Part shown: positions 1 through 11,280 of the stretch, one piece after another | Layout of the letters: each line of letters opens with the position of its first letter | How positions within the stretch are numbered: the stretch's first letter is position 1 | Origin: Cryptomeria japonica | Taxonomy: Eukaryota; Streptophyta; Pinopsida; Cupressales; Cupressaceae | Direction of reading: 5' to 3' | Assembly: GCF_030272615.1 (NCBI RefSeq) | Contig: NC_081414.1 | Coordinates: forward strand, 526,667,137 to 526,731,136 | Length of the DNA: 64,000 nt | The notes under the pieces: generated by a model | Databases searched by the model: none | Told to the model about the DNA's origin: nothing | The model's input: the letters and a program-made list of their open reading frames with translations, nothing else | Made by a program: the position numbers and the translations under genes

Positions 1-463
1 TTTAATTTTAAATTTATATGGGTAGAGGTGTGTTTAAATATTAACGAAGTTAATATTAAAATTTTGAATTTAAATAGATTGAGATGTTCATGAAATAAAT
101 ATTAATGAATTTAGTATTTATTTTAAATTTAAATAGATTGAGACGTTTATGAACTGAATATCAATGAAATTAATATTTATTTTAAAATTAATAGATAGAG
201 GTGTTTATGAATTAAAATATGAATGAAGTTGATACTTAATTTTAAATTAAATAGACTGAGCGACAATAAAGCTAGACCATCATAATCCGCATTTAATTTT
301 AAATTATTTTCATTTATTTAAGTTAGTAGGTAAAGTTAATCCTAAACGTAGTTAAGACAAACCATGTTGTAGCGTTTTATATTGTCGAATTAATGCTCTT
401 AACAGTTATGTTTTAATTAAAGAAAAAATTATTCCGTTCTTGTTCTAAATTTTGGGCATGACA
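1..463 (+). repeat. 5' LTR, 3' portion only
   Basis: This copies the last part of the 3' LTR and ends in GGGCATGACA, the same terminal sequence as at 9439-9448. Bases 1-255 are part of an AT-rich tandem array with a unit of roughly 55-65 bp. Confidence 0.93.
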
Positions 464-466
464 TTT

Positions 467-478
467 TGGTATCAGAGC
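467..478 (+). other. Primer-binding site, initiator-Met tRNA type
   Basis: TGGTATCAGAGC begins four bases after the LTR end (463). This is the usual plant gypsy/copia primer-binding sequence complementary to the 3' end of initiator methionine tRNA. Confidence 0.9.
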
Positions 479-630
479 AAGGTTTCCACACTAGGAACCT
501 TACTCCACTTACGTTTTGCTTTAGATTATTTAATTTATTTTATTGATTTTATAGGATATTTAAATTTAATTAATTAAATATTTTTCTAAAGGGAATTAGT
601 TATTTAATTTATTTTATTTTTCCTCTTAGG

Positions 631-1971
631 ATGCCTCTGACGATGCAACAAGCTCGCAAGCGCGGAAGGGGTCCTAGGCGTGAGCGCATAGCACGTGAAG
701 AGGTAGCTAGGGAGGAATCGGTTCCAGAAGAGAACCCAGAAGCACCTCCCGAACAGTCAAATGATCTTAACCGAAACCTCTTAGAAGCAATCCAGAACCT
801 AATTGGCATAGTTCAGGAAAGGATTCTAGCAGAGAACCCTTAGGTTAGAAATCAAGACTCTGGGAGTCATAGATCAATTGAGAGGGAACGAAGTAGGAGC
901 CCAGCTCCTATTCCCGTAGAGAGTCAGGGTGGAAATGAGCCAGAGTCTGTGCACATACCAGGACCACCTCCAGTGGTGGAACCAGTTTATTTTGAGAGAG
1001 CTCATCGGGATCCAAAGGATCTTATCAGGGAGGTCATGCGTCTCCAGCCACCATCTTTTGGGGGTTCTACCAACGGGGTAGAAGCTGAGGCATGGCTTTT
1101 GAGCCTTGATAGGTGCTTTGCGTTGCGCTCTTACGAGAGCAACCTAAAAGCACATGTCACAGTCCATCTACTGAGAGGAATGGCCTCCACATGGTGGAGA
1201 CAGGACGAGTACAAATGCGGATTAGTTCCTGATACTCTCACTTGGGAGATATTCACAGAGAGGTTCCGGGAGAGGTACCTATCAGAACATTTCAGATAGT
1301 GTCGTATAGACGAGTTTCACAACCTCCAACAAAAGGGCTTATCAGTAACCCAATATGAGAGCAAATTCTTTGAGCTCTTGCCTTACATAGATTATCTAAA
1401 GGACGAGAAACTTCTTGTAAACCGCTTCATCAAAGGGTTAAATGCTGGTATAGTCAGGCCAGTGAGGATGTCCGCTCCAGAGAGCCTTCGGGTTGCCATG
1501 GAGAAAGCACTAATAGTCGAGGAAATTCAAGTCAGATCACAAGACACTAGGGACCGGTTTCAGAACCACAACCCCACACCCCAGACCTATGGATTCCAGA
1601 AACCACATTGAAAGGGAAATAACTAAAACTCACAGGGGTTCTCCAAACCCCCTCCTCCGCAATAGACACCACAAAACTAGAGGCCGAAGCCTCCACAGTA
1701 TCAGCAGGGCACCAAGCCCAAGCAGTGGCAGTCTCAGGGTCAGAGGCGAGATCAGAGAGCGCAGGTGCCTTACACATCTTCGGCGAGGACTCAGCAGTCC
1801 TCCAGGGGTGGGTACAGCGGATCTAGTAGGACACGAGGACAGGCTTTCTCTAGGCCCTAGGGCGCCCAGTTTCAGGCATGAGGTGCTTTCTTTACATGTG
1901 GAGCCATGGGGCATATGGCGAGGGATTTCCCTCAGGGTCAAATGGCAAGGAATCAGCGGATGGCTTCTTTA
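631..1971 (+). pseudogene. gag region of the plus-strand gypsy element
   Basis: Encodes the capsid/nucleocapsid part of the polyprotein. The start at 631 opens a basic, Arg-rich N terminus. The retrotransposon gag core (about 1000-1540) contains the STWWRQDEY motif region, followed by a Gln/Pro-rich linker. Frame +1 is kept throughout but is broken by in-frame stops at 841 TAG, 1297 TAG, 1609 TGA, 1624 TAA, 1663 TAG, 1678 TAG, 1858 TAG and 1879 TGA. The zinc knuckle at about 1885-1930 ([14 protein letters not shown]) has lost two cysteines: where CX2CX4HX4C is expected, the first and last Cys are Phe. No frameshift was found. Non-functional. Confidence 0.9.
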
Positions 1972-3435
1972 GAGCTGACAGTTGGTGATATGGGTAGGTC
2001 CCATAGAGTATTCGCAGCGGTTGACAACCGCCAGGCTGAGCATCAGGCCACGGTCATTGAGGCTGCAAGTATGATCAAAGGTAACAATGTATCTATTTTG
2101 TTTAATTCAGGAGCTACTGACTCCTTTATATCTCCATTGGTTGTGGAGCATTGCGGGCTAGTGGCAACTAGACAAGGTGTCAGTTGGGAAGTGGAATTAG
2201 CTTCAAGGGCTAGAGTGTCAATGGAATCAGAGGTTAGGGCATGTCAGCTGCAGATTGGCAAGACCACCACTTTAGTAGACCTTAGAGTGACACCACTTGG
2301 ATCTTATGGTATCGTACTTGGCATGGATTGGCTTTATGCCCACAGAGCCAAGATGGATTGCTGCCTGAAAAAGATCGAGTGTGAGGATGATCATGGTTCG
2401 CCCATAGTTATCATAGGGATTCAGAGACCCGTGTCTCTTCGTATGATCTCCATAATGCAGCTTAAGCAGAGCATGCGAAAGGGATGTCAGCTTTTTGTTA
2501 TCACTATCAGTGATAAAGGAGAAGAGGAAGAAAAGGAAACATCGCTTGACGACCATCCTATCCTTAAGGGATATTCAGATGTGTTCCCTTCAGAGCTACT
2601 TGGAATACCACCCCGTAGAGAGATTGACTTTCATATAGACCTTGTACCAGGAGCCGAGCCAGTTTCCAGAGCACCTTATAGGATGACCACAAATGAGCTT
2701 AATGAGCTCAAAATACAGCTTGAGGAACTCCTTGAGAAGGGTCATATTCATCCTAGCGTATCCCCTTGGGGTGCACTAGTCATCTTCATTAAGAAGAAGG
2801 ACGGATCTCTCCAATTATGTATGGATTATCGGCAATTAAATAAAGTAACCATCAAGAACCGATATCCTTTGCCTAGAATTGATGATTTGTTCGACCAACT
2901 TCAGGGTGCCAAAGTCTTTTCCAAAATTGATCTGAAGTCAGGGTATCATCAGCTGAGAATAGTGGAAAGTGATATCCACAAGACCACATTTCGCACTAGA
3001 TATGGTCACTATGAGTTCACCGTGGTTCCATTTGGTCTTACGAATGTCCCAGCTATTTTTATGAGCCTCATGAATGGGGTATTCCGTACATTTCTGGACC
3101 ATTTTGTAATTGTGTTCCTCGATGATATACTGATATATTCTCGGAATGAGAAGGAGCATGAGGAACACCTGAAACAGGTGTTGCAGTGTTTGCGGGATAA
3201 CCAGTTGTTTGGCAGTTTGTCAAAGTGTGTTTTCTTTCAATCAAAGGTCAAGTACCTTGGGCACATTATTTCCGGTGATGGTATCTCAGTTGACCCATCA
3301 AAGATCAGGGCTATTATGGATTGGCCAGCGCCAACCAGTGTGACAGAGGTCAGGAGTTTCATGGGCTTAGTAGGTTATTACCAACGTTTTGTCGAGGGAT
3401 TCTCCAGAGTCGCACATCCTATTACTTCTCTTTAG
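1972..3435 (+). pseudogene. Protease and reverse transcriptase region of the plus-strand gypsy element
   Basis: The aspartic protease motif reads [12 protein letters not shown] (codon at 2104 is AAT). Plant gypsy proteases have DSG here, so the catalytic Asp has become Asn by a single G-to-A change. The RT domain (about 2640-3330) keeps the [17 protein letters not shown] region, [11 protein letters not shown] and the active-site FLDDILIYS near 3115-3140. An in-frame TAG at 3433 interrupts the connection to RNase H, where a glutamine is usual. The frame is open from 1906 to 3432. RT looks structurally sound, the protease dead. Confidence 0.93.
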
Positions 3436-4884
3436 CGTAAAGGGAAGAAATTTGAGTGGACAGAGAAGTGCGAGAAGGCCTTTCAGGAACTCAAGAAGGC
3501 ACTTACTAGCACTCCTATCCTTATTGTACCAGATCCCTCAGCTGACTTCATGGTTTGTACAGATGCTTCACTAGAGGGTTTAGGAGCAGTTCTTATGCGG
3601 GATGGTAGGGCTATAGCTTTCGAGTCTAGGAAACTTAAGACTCATGAACTTAATTATCCTACTCATGACCTTGAGCTCGCAGCAGTAGTGCATGCACTTG
3701 TGAGGTGGAGACACTTCCTTTTATGTCATCACTTTGAGCTACATTCAAATCATCAGAGTCTTCAATACATTTTCACTCAGCCGAGCCTTAATGCACATCA
3801 GAGGAGATGGATGGAGTTCTTGTGCGAATATGATTTTGACGTTCACTACATCAAAGGAAAGGAAAATGTAGTTGCAGATGCTTTGAGTAGGAGACGTCAC
3901 GAGGTGTACACCATATCTATGGGCATGGATTTGAGAGACCGTATACTACAACACTTTCTAGAGGATGGATGGTATGCAGAGGTTTGTCAGGTAATACGAT
4001 CTCAGGTTACTCTAGAGGGGAAATATGTGGATTATTCTTTGGAGTCCGATGGACTATTACGCCACAGAGGGTGCATCTATGTACCTTCCTCCGGGGGATT
4101 GCGAGAGTTCATTGTCACGGAGGCTCATAGAGCTCCTTATGCAGCGCATCCCGGAGTTAAAAAGTTGCATGCTGACTTGAGGCAGTTATATCATTGGCCA
4201 GGAATGTGGCAGCTCATTGCTGAGATAGTAGCTCGATGCCTCAAGTGTCAAAGAGTCAAGGCGAAGCACCGCCATCCAAGTAGGTTGCTCCAATCTCATG
4301 CTATACCAGAGTGGAAGTGGAATACTATATCCATGGATTTCATCATTGGTCTTCCTATGTCTTCTCGTCGCCATGATGCCATCTTGGTGACAGTTGACAA
4401 GTTGACCAAAGTGGCTCACTTTTCACCAGTTCAGACTACCTTCATAGCACCAGCAGCAGCACAGGTGTTCTTGCGAGACATTGTCAGACTTCATGGCGTG
4501 CCATGCAAGATTATTTCTGATAGAGATTCCCTCTTCACTTCTTCCTTTTGGAAGTCATTACAGGCAACTATGGGCACTAAGCTCAATTTCAGTACAGCGT
4601 ATTACCCGAAAACGGATGGTCAGATAGGGAGGGTTAGTCAGGTGTTAGAGGATATGCTTCACATGTACGTCATGGATCATCAGACCAGATGGGAAGAGTA
4701 CCTTCCCTTAGTGGATTTTTTCTATAACAATGGGCATCACACTTCTTTGGGGATGCCACCCTATCAGGCATTATACGGTAGACCTTGCAGGACATCGTTG
4801 AGTTGGAATCGCATAGAGGACAGAGTTGCTATTGGTCCTGAGATAGTTCAAGATATGGAACAGTGGGTGGATTTGATTAGGTAG
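3436..4884 (+). pseudogene. RNase H and integrase region of the plus-strand gypsy element
   Basis: RNase H (about 3540-3900) retains the TDAS and DLELAA acidic residues, but the third one is lost: HSNHQSLQYIF has Asn (codon 3748) where TDHKSL-type sequences have Asp. Integrase follows with an intact HHCC zinc-binding domain (H...AHPG...RCLKCQ, about 4115-4250) and the first two acidic residues (MDF, SDRD). The catalytic Glu after DGQ is Gly (codon 4627, DGQIGR). In-frame TAG ends the segment at 4882. Two further catalytic losses thus add to the protease lesion upstream. Confidence 0.92.
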
Positions 4885-5397
4885 CATCTTAGAGAGGCTC
4901 AGGATAGACAGAAGAAATATGCTGATGCGAAGAGGATAGATCGTAGCTACTTGGTTGGAGACAAAGTCTTCTTGAGAGTGCGGCCGCATAAGAGTCCAAT
5001 CCATTATGGAAAGGGTTCTAAGCTCGTACCTCACTTTGTAGGACCTTTTGAGATCCTTGAGAGGATAGGCCTAGTTGCCTACCATTTAGCATTGCCACCT
5101 AGCCTGTCACGCATCCACGATGTGTTTCATGTATCAATTTTAAGAAAATATATCTATGATGAGTCTCATATTTTAGATTGGGATGTCTTGCAGGTGGAGT
5201 CAGACGGGCAGCTAGCTTTGGAGCCCATTCGCATTTTGGCACGCCGGACGCTGGCCCTTCGAGGTTGAGAGTTGGACCAGGTTAGGGTCCAGTGGGATTG
5301 TTATGATGAGGTTATAGCTTCATGGGAGGACGCAACACGTATGAGATCAGAGTACCCCCACCTCTTTGATGAACTCCAGGAGGAATTTCATGCCTAG
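4885..5397 (+). pseudogene. Integrase C-terminus and chromodomain-like tail of the plus-strand gypsy element
   Basis: Continues the same frame after the TAG at 4882. The SH3-like segment contains YLVGDKVFLRV and the conserved IHDVFHVSILRKY. A TGA at 5266 (an Arg codon would be expected) precedes a tail with VQWDCYDEVIASWED and SEYPHLF, which matches the chromodomain tail of Tekay/Del chromoviruses in position and pattern. The natural stop is TAG at 5395, immediately before the polypurine tract. The chromodomain is thought to guide integration to heterochromatin in this clade. Confidence 0.88.
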
Positions 5398-5407
5398 AGG
5401 GGGAGGG
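5396..5407 (+). other. Polypurine tract
   Basis: AGAGGGGGAGGG directly precedes the 3' LTR start TGTGAGG; this is the expected plus-strand primer for reverse transcription. It overlaps the gag-pol stop codon. Confidence 0.88.
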
Positions 5408-7749
5408 TGTGAGGCCCCACCCCGACCCAGTCTGACATTTCAGTGGGTTTTATGATGAGACTATTATGGATGCTTTATTTTATTTTTATGCATTATGGGT
5501 TTAGAACTTATATGATTCCATGATTTGGATAACATTGCTATATGTTGATATTTTATTTATATGTTTTATGATATAGAACACTACATGATTTTTGAATAGG
5601 ATGAATTTGCGGTGATAAATGTCATTATTGAATTTGCAGGACTTTACTATGATAAAATATGGTGTATGTTATAAGTGTGGATAAAAATTATGAGAATTAG
5701 GATGAATTGCTTATGTGAAATTGCTTGGATATAAGATGTATTAAATTGTTCAGATGTAAATTGTATGCAAGTGATGATGTGTATTATTATTCTTGTGATT
5801 TTTATTATATGAGGTTATTTGAAGTTACTAATGTGTAAATTGAGATGCGCAGGAAGTTAACCATGTGACCATGGAAATATTACGGAGAACCAAACCTAGA
5901 CCTAAGTATGTTCGTAAAGCCAGGGTTTGTCTATTTGAAGAGACAACACCCCGTTTGTGTTGTATTTTATTCGCAATAGTAAATGATGCATGTGTGTTAA
6001 CTGTTATTTAATTGATTTATGTAAAATCCACAAGAGACACGATTTTATGTATAAATTTTTAAAACTATTTTCTTTGTGTCACTTGACACGTGTGGGTTTA
6101 TGTTTGAATTTTTAAATTTGTATCTTGGTGGGAATTGTTTAACTATAGCTTTTTCAATTAATGTAATGTGATGTCATAAATGCCTTGGGAAAAGAATCCT
6201 TGGAATGGTCAACATAGGTTTGACCCGAAAATAAACTTCAGAGGGGTTAAAAAAGGGTTAAATGGACACCTAGGGGTAGTTTAATAGGGTTTCCTAAAGC
6301 CCATAAGGTATACCTAAGGGTTAGGGGTAATTTTAGGCAAGTTTCTACTCCCATGTGACCTTTTAGACACCCTAAAAATTGACTTTTCTAAGTTGTGCGA
6401 AAATTGAAATTAGAAGACTTGAGCCTAGTTGTAAACCTTCCTTTTCGAATGAGAGTTCCCTTTCCCATTTTACCTTACCTTCCTTTTTAGTTTTTAGAAA
6501 CTTGTGAGAACTCTCACAATGGGCTTCTTAAGCAAGAATTAGAAAATTTGTGGGTAATCACCCACTCTCCATTTTTGGAGACAAAAGAATTTTGAAAAGA
6601 ATAAGCTATATTGTTGAATAGAGAATTTTGCTAAGGGTAGAAAGAGAAGAACCGTGGAATTGGGCTGCTCATCCTCATCAAAACTAACCTACCTTTGGGC
6701 AGATTAAGGTTGGTTGTATTCATCTTATAATGGATTTCTTATTGCATGTGTTTGTAAGTAATGTTTGTGTTAAAGATTTGTATCCGTGCATGTTCTCTTT
6801 GAAATTTATGTGGTATTTTGTTTTTATACTTTGTATGTGTGTTTGGGAGTAATCAAGATCTCCTACTCTTGCGAGAGAGGAGGATCTTGTGGGTGGTAGA
6901 AGTGATAGCCCTCAAGTGAGAGACTCTCGTTATGAGAGCGATCACAAGGGATTTTATGTGACCCTTGCTGAATGGCTTGTTTGTGCATTGGGGGTCATAA
7001 GGAGGGAAATAAGGCATGAATGCCTTGGGGGTCATAAGGAATAAGGGGTTGCTATACTTCATGTAATTGGTTTTCCATGAGGTGGCTACATGTTTTTCCA
7101 TACTTGCCTTTCTCCTCAAGGTACTTGGTCCACTACCACCCTTAAAAAGGTCATCACCAAGGTGTGGTGTAGTGTAGCTGGGTTGGGAGTGTGTTTGAAT
7201 TTGTGTGTATTATGTCTTTTGTGTGTGCATGTTTGTTACCCATCTAGGGCTTGGTTCTCCAAGCTCGGGGGTGGCTACCAGTTAGCCTAGGCTAGGAGGT
7301 GAGCACTCTTTGGTCATACCCTTGATCTTATTTGCAGGTTGTTGAAAGAAAGGGATAAGGACAAGAGGAAAAATTCGATGGAGTTAATTGTTGCAGAATC
7401 CATTTGGGAATATGTTACTATTCTGTTTTAAAATGTCCTTATTATAAAAGTTGAGTGACCTAATTGTAAAATAACTATAGTGTCTTTAAAAGTAATTCCT
7501 AGAAATGTAATAGTTATTTGTTATATTGCAAAAGATGTAATGAATAATTCTGGAACAGTTTTCTAAAGTTTTGTTTTCTGAATTTAATTATTGTTGAGTA
7601 TATTAAAAATGTGGGAAAGCAACTAAATTTATTTTACCCCTTTATGCATGTGAAATAAATCCAGGAAATAAAGAAAGGAATTAATGGTTGTATGCATGTT
7701 GTTGTGAATAAAAATATTGCAATTTAAATTCCAAATTTCATGATTTAAG

Positions 7750-8130
7750 TTTAAGGATTCTAGATAATTATAGTTGCAGAAAATAAAATCACATATATAA
7801 TTGCAGAAAGAAAACCTAAAATAGTTATAATTATTTCTATGGTTTTAATTTAATAAATTCTGGATTTATTAAGTTGCTGTTAAATTTATTGATTTCTCGA
7901 ATTTACTTAGTTGCAGAAATAGAAACCTAGAGTAAATAGTTATTCAATTTAAATAAATTCATAGTGCTATAGTTGCTATTTTATGCTTAATAAATTTTGT
8001 TAATTACTTTTGTTGCAGAAAGTAGATCTAGAGTTAAATAGGCTATCTATTTTAAATAAAACAATATTTAAATAGTATGTTGTATAAATTTATTTAAATC
8101 TGTCATTATTTAATTGCAGGGGATAAACCT
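7750..8130 (+). repeat. Degenerate tandem repeat block inside the 3' LTR
   Basis: TTGCAGAAA or TTGCAGGGG recurs at about 7780, 7800, 7910, 8015 and 8115, mostly about 100 bp apart, each followed by AT-rich DNA with an 'aaacctagagtaaatag'-like word. Copies are diverged. Confidence 0.55.
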
Positions 8131-8420
8131 ATGGCTATTTATCTTATCTCAGATTTTAGCAAACTCGTATTCAAACCCAAAATAATAAACATTGATCAAA
8201 ATCTGAATATTTAAATTAATCTGCCTAAGGTTTTCAAAAAAAATATTTATAACTATAATATATGTTTGCAAAGTAAATTTGGTCAAAACATTATGCACTT
8301 AATATATAAAACTATATATACATATATTTATATATATAATATATATATTATAAATATAAATTTAAAACAAAAAATTTTTTTACCTTGGGGCGGGGTTTAG
8401 AACCCCCGCAGGGCCACGAC

Positions 8421-8587
8421 CGCGCAGGGCACGCAGTCCCTATGCGGGCCGCGGCCCACACAGAGGCCGCAACCTCTGTGCGGGCCGTGCTCCGCACAGT
8501 GGGCCACACCACTGTGCGGGCCACGACTCACACAGTGGCCAAGGCCACTGTGTGGGCCGCGACCCCCACAGTGGGGCGCCCCACCGA
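8421..8587 (+). repeat. GC-rich 36-bp tandem repeats, each with an inverted repeat
   Basis: Four units of exactly 36 bp (8421-8456, 8457-8492, 8493-8528, 8529-8564) plus a partial fifth. Each unit contains a palindrome such as CACAGTGG...CCACTGTG or CACAGAGG...CCTCTGTG, followed by GGGCC. The units differ at the palindrome, but both arms change together (GTGG/CCAC against GAGG/CCTC). The island is strongly GC-rich within an AT-rich LTR. Each unit could form a hairpin. Confidence 0.9.
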
Positions 8588-8832
8588 TGGAGCTCAGCAC
8601 CACCACGCCACCATCCCCCAACTCAGTCGCCTCCACCGCCCTCTGCCATGGCCACCGCCATTAAGCCTTCGGCCCTGCACAACCAAGCAAACAAAAAAAA
8701 AGAAAAAAACCCTAGCCCGGTTAGGGCTAGGGTAAAACATGAATAATGATTGTTAAAATAAAATAAGGAGGCTTGTTTTTTTAGATTAAATAAGGGATTA
8801 GGGTTTGCATGGGTAAGCCCTTTAGACTTAAT

Positions 8833-8866
<34 letters not shown>
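8833..8866 (+). repeat. (TG)n(TA)n microsatellite
   Basis: A run of TG dinucleotides passes directly into a run of TA dinucleotides inside the 3' LTR. Confidence 0.95.
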
Positions 8867-8899
8867 GTGTTAATATATCATTTTAAACCTAAAAGAGGG

Positions 8900-9245
8900 A
8901 GATGTTGAAGAATTAAATATTCAGGAAGTAATATTTAATTTTAAATTTAAATAGGCTGAGTTGGTTTAAATATTAATGAAGCTAATATTTAATTTTAAAT
9001 TTATATGGGTAGAGGTGTGTTTAAATATTAACGAAGTTAATTTTTAAAATTTTGAATTTAAATAGATTGAGATGTTCATGAAATAAATATTAATGAAGTT
9101 AGTATTTATTTTAAATTTAAATAGATTGAGACGTTTATGAACTGAATATCAATGAAATTAATATTTATTTTAAAATTAATAGATAGAGGTGTTTATGAAT
9201 TAAAATATGAATGAAGTTGATACTTAATTTTAAATTAAATAGACT
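8900..9245 (+). repeat. AT-rich LTR tandem array, unit about 55-65 bp
   Basis: About six diverged units with the pattern 'taaatattaatgaagttaat', an A/T stretch, then 'aaatagattgag'. The matching array lies at 1-255 in the 5' LTR. Confidence 0.8.
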
Positions 9246-9448
9246 GAGCGACAATAAAGCTAGACCATCATAATCCGCATTTAATTTTAAATTATTTTCA
9301 TTTATTTAAGTTGGTAAAGTTAATTCTAAACGTAGTTAAGATAAACCATGTTGTAGCGTTTTATATTGTCGAATTAATGCTCTTAACAATTATGTTTTAA
9401 TTAAAAAAAAAAATTATTTCGTTCTTGCCCTAAATTTTGGGCATGACA

Positions 9449-10988
9449 TAACCCGGATATTGATGTTGTCGATGGAAAGGTGTAGGAACCTAAAAATAAC
9501 AATAATCAGAAGACTCCGAGGTATGTAAAGATTAAATCACTCAGAAAATCAAATTATTGGTGATAAAAATAAAGGTGTGATGACTAGAAGAAGGCTAGTT
9601 GTCGAAGAGGTATGTTTGATTTCTAAAATTGAACCTAAAGATGTTGAGGCTTGCAGAGATGAAAATTGGATAAGGGCTATGGAAGAAGAATTGAATCAGA
9701 TTGAAAAGAATAACACATAGGATCTTGTGCCTAGACCTAAAGACAAGAATGTGATTAGTACTAAATGGATATTCATGAATAAATTGAATGAAGTCGATGA
9801 ATTTGTTAGAAATAAAGCAAGATTGGTATGCAAATGATATTCATAGAAAAAAGGGATTGATTATGAGGAGACTTTTGCTCTAGTAGCTAGACTTGAAGTT
9901 GTTAGATTGTTGCTTGCATATGATGCGTATAAAGATTTCAAGGTATATCAGATGAATGTCAAGTCAGGTTTTCTGAATGGTGATCTTCAAGAAGAAGTCT
10001 ACATTGAGCAACTTGGTGGATTTTCATTATCAGATGATGGAGACATGGTATGCAAACTGAAGAAAGCTCTTTATGGATTGAAACAAGCCACTAGAGCCCG
10101 AAAGAATTTGAGAAGTCTATGATAGGAGAGATGAAATTTGTATTAGGTTTGTAGATTTCACAGACTGGAAAAGGTATTTTTATATCTCAAACTAAATATG
10201 TGAAGGAATTGTTGAAGAAGTTTGGGTTAGAAGACTCTAAACTGCTCGGAACTCCTATGGTGACTGGCTGCAAATTATCTAAAAATGACTAATCTCCAAA
10301 CGCTAATCAAATATTGTACAAATCTATGGTTGGTGGACTACTATACCTGACTCGGACTAGACCGAGCATTATGCATGTTGTGTGCATGGTTGCTAGATAT
10401 CAAGTTGATTCAAAAAAGAGTCATGTCATTGTTGTAAAGAGGATATTCAGATACTTGAAAGGAACTGTGGATTATGGTTTGTCGTATCCGAGGATTGATG
10501 ATTTCATGTTATGTGCTTACACTGATGCTGATTGGGTTGGTGATGTTGATGACCAGAAGGGTACCTTCGGTGGTGCATTCCTTTTGGGTAAGAAATTGGT
10601 TTCATGGTCAAGTAAGAAACAAGATTAAGTTTCATTATCTATTGTTGAAGCTGAGTACATTGTTGTTGGTAGTAACTGCACTCAGGTAGTGTGGATGAAA
10701 CAAATGTTGAAGGATATTAGAGTTATTTATGATGAGCCTACTGTCCTATATTGTGATAATTCCAGTGCTATTAATATGTCAAAGAACCTAGTACAACATT
10801 CAAAAACTAAACATGTATCAATCAAATTACATTTCTTAAGAGAAAAAGTCAATGAAGAGGAAGTGAAGCTAGAGTATGTGTCTACAAAGGAACAAATTGC
10901 TGATATTTTTACTAAGCCTTTTCCTGTAGATACATTTGTCTATTTGAGAGACAAGCTATGGGTATCCACCTCTTCTGATGCAAACTAG
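9449..10988 (+). pseudogene. Ty1/copia pol fragment (RT and RNase H), internally deleted
   Basis: Coding begins abruptly at the gypsy LTR boundary, in the linker between integrase and RT. Recognisable copia motifs: KWIFMNK near 9765, VKSGFLNGDLQEEVYIEQ near 9957, KKALYGLKQATRA near 10060, YLTRTRPSI near 10340, YTDADWVGD near 10520, LVSWSSKKQD near 10600, and HIDIK-equivalent plus DIFTKPF near 10905. The segment that should hold the YVDD catalytic site is missing between about 10098 and 10110, where KQATRA runs straight into the region before MKFVLGL. Several stops (for example 9718 TAG) also break the frame. Dead element. Confidence 0.92.
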
Positions 10989-11280
10989 ATGCATTGAGTT
11001 GCATCAATCCGGTGGACTTCATAGTCTTATCTTTTTGTCCAAATTGATGAGTTTATGTTGATCCTCTGGTGGAGTACTCTGTTTATGGTTGGTTATAATT
11101 TTAAGGGGGAGAGAATCCTAATTTGTTTATCTAAGGGGGAGAGTTTTGTTTTATGTTTTGAGAATCTTTGACATTGTTGTCAAAGGGGGGGAGAAGCATG
11201 TGAAAAAATGTTTTATTTTATTTCTTTGCATTGATTGTTTTTCACATCCATATGTTGCCATCAATGCCAAAGGGGGAGAT
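10989..11280 (+). other. Copia 3' untranslated region with repeated purine tracts; polypurine tract at 11268-11280
   Basis: After the pol stop (10986-10988), G-rich purine tracts of the AAGGGGGAGA type occur near 11103, 11137, 11182 and 11268. The last one directly precedes the LTR start TGTTGGACATTG and is the likely plus-strand primer. Confidence 0.75.

Larger units (their letters stand above)
1..9448 (+). mobile_element. Ty3/gypsy LTR retrotransposon, chromodomain (Tekay/Del-like) type; 5' LTR truncated by window edge
   Basis: The element runs partial 5' LTR (to 463), primer-binding site, gag-pol in one frame (631-5397), polypurine tract and a 4041-bp 3' LTR (5408-9448). The domain order gag, protease, RT, RNase H, integrase, C-terminal chromodomain-like segment is that of plant chromoviruses. 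Overlapping LTR sequence (1-463 against about 8986-9448) differs at roughly a dozen sites by eye, so the insertion is fairly recent. Sequence on the right resumes in the middle of a copia pol gene, so the element probably inserted into a copia element whose left part is outside the window. Clade assignment is by motif resemblance only. Confidence 0.93.
5408..9448 (+). repeat. 3' LTR (4.04 kb) of the plus-strand gypsy element
   Basis: Starts TGTGAGGCCC after the polypurine tract and ends GGGCATGACA, so it has TG...CA ends. At 4041 bp it is unusually long. No coding region was recognised. It contains a degenerate roughly 100-bp repeat block marked by TTGCAG (about 7750-8130), a GC-rich 36-bp tandem array (8421-8587), a (TG)n(TA)n microsatellite and an AT-rich tandem array near its right end. 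Confidence 0.9.

Noticed and set aside
8385-8746. GC-rich open frames of 64-116 codons
   Set aside because: Produced by the 36-bp repeat array, which stays open because 36 is a multiple of 3. No domain.
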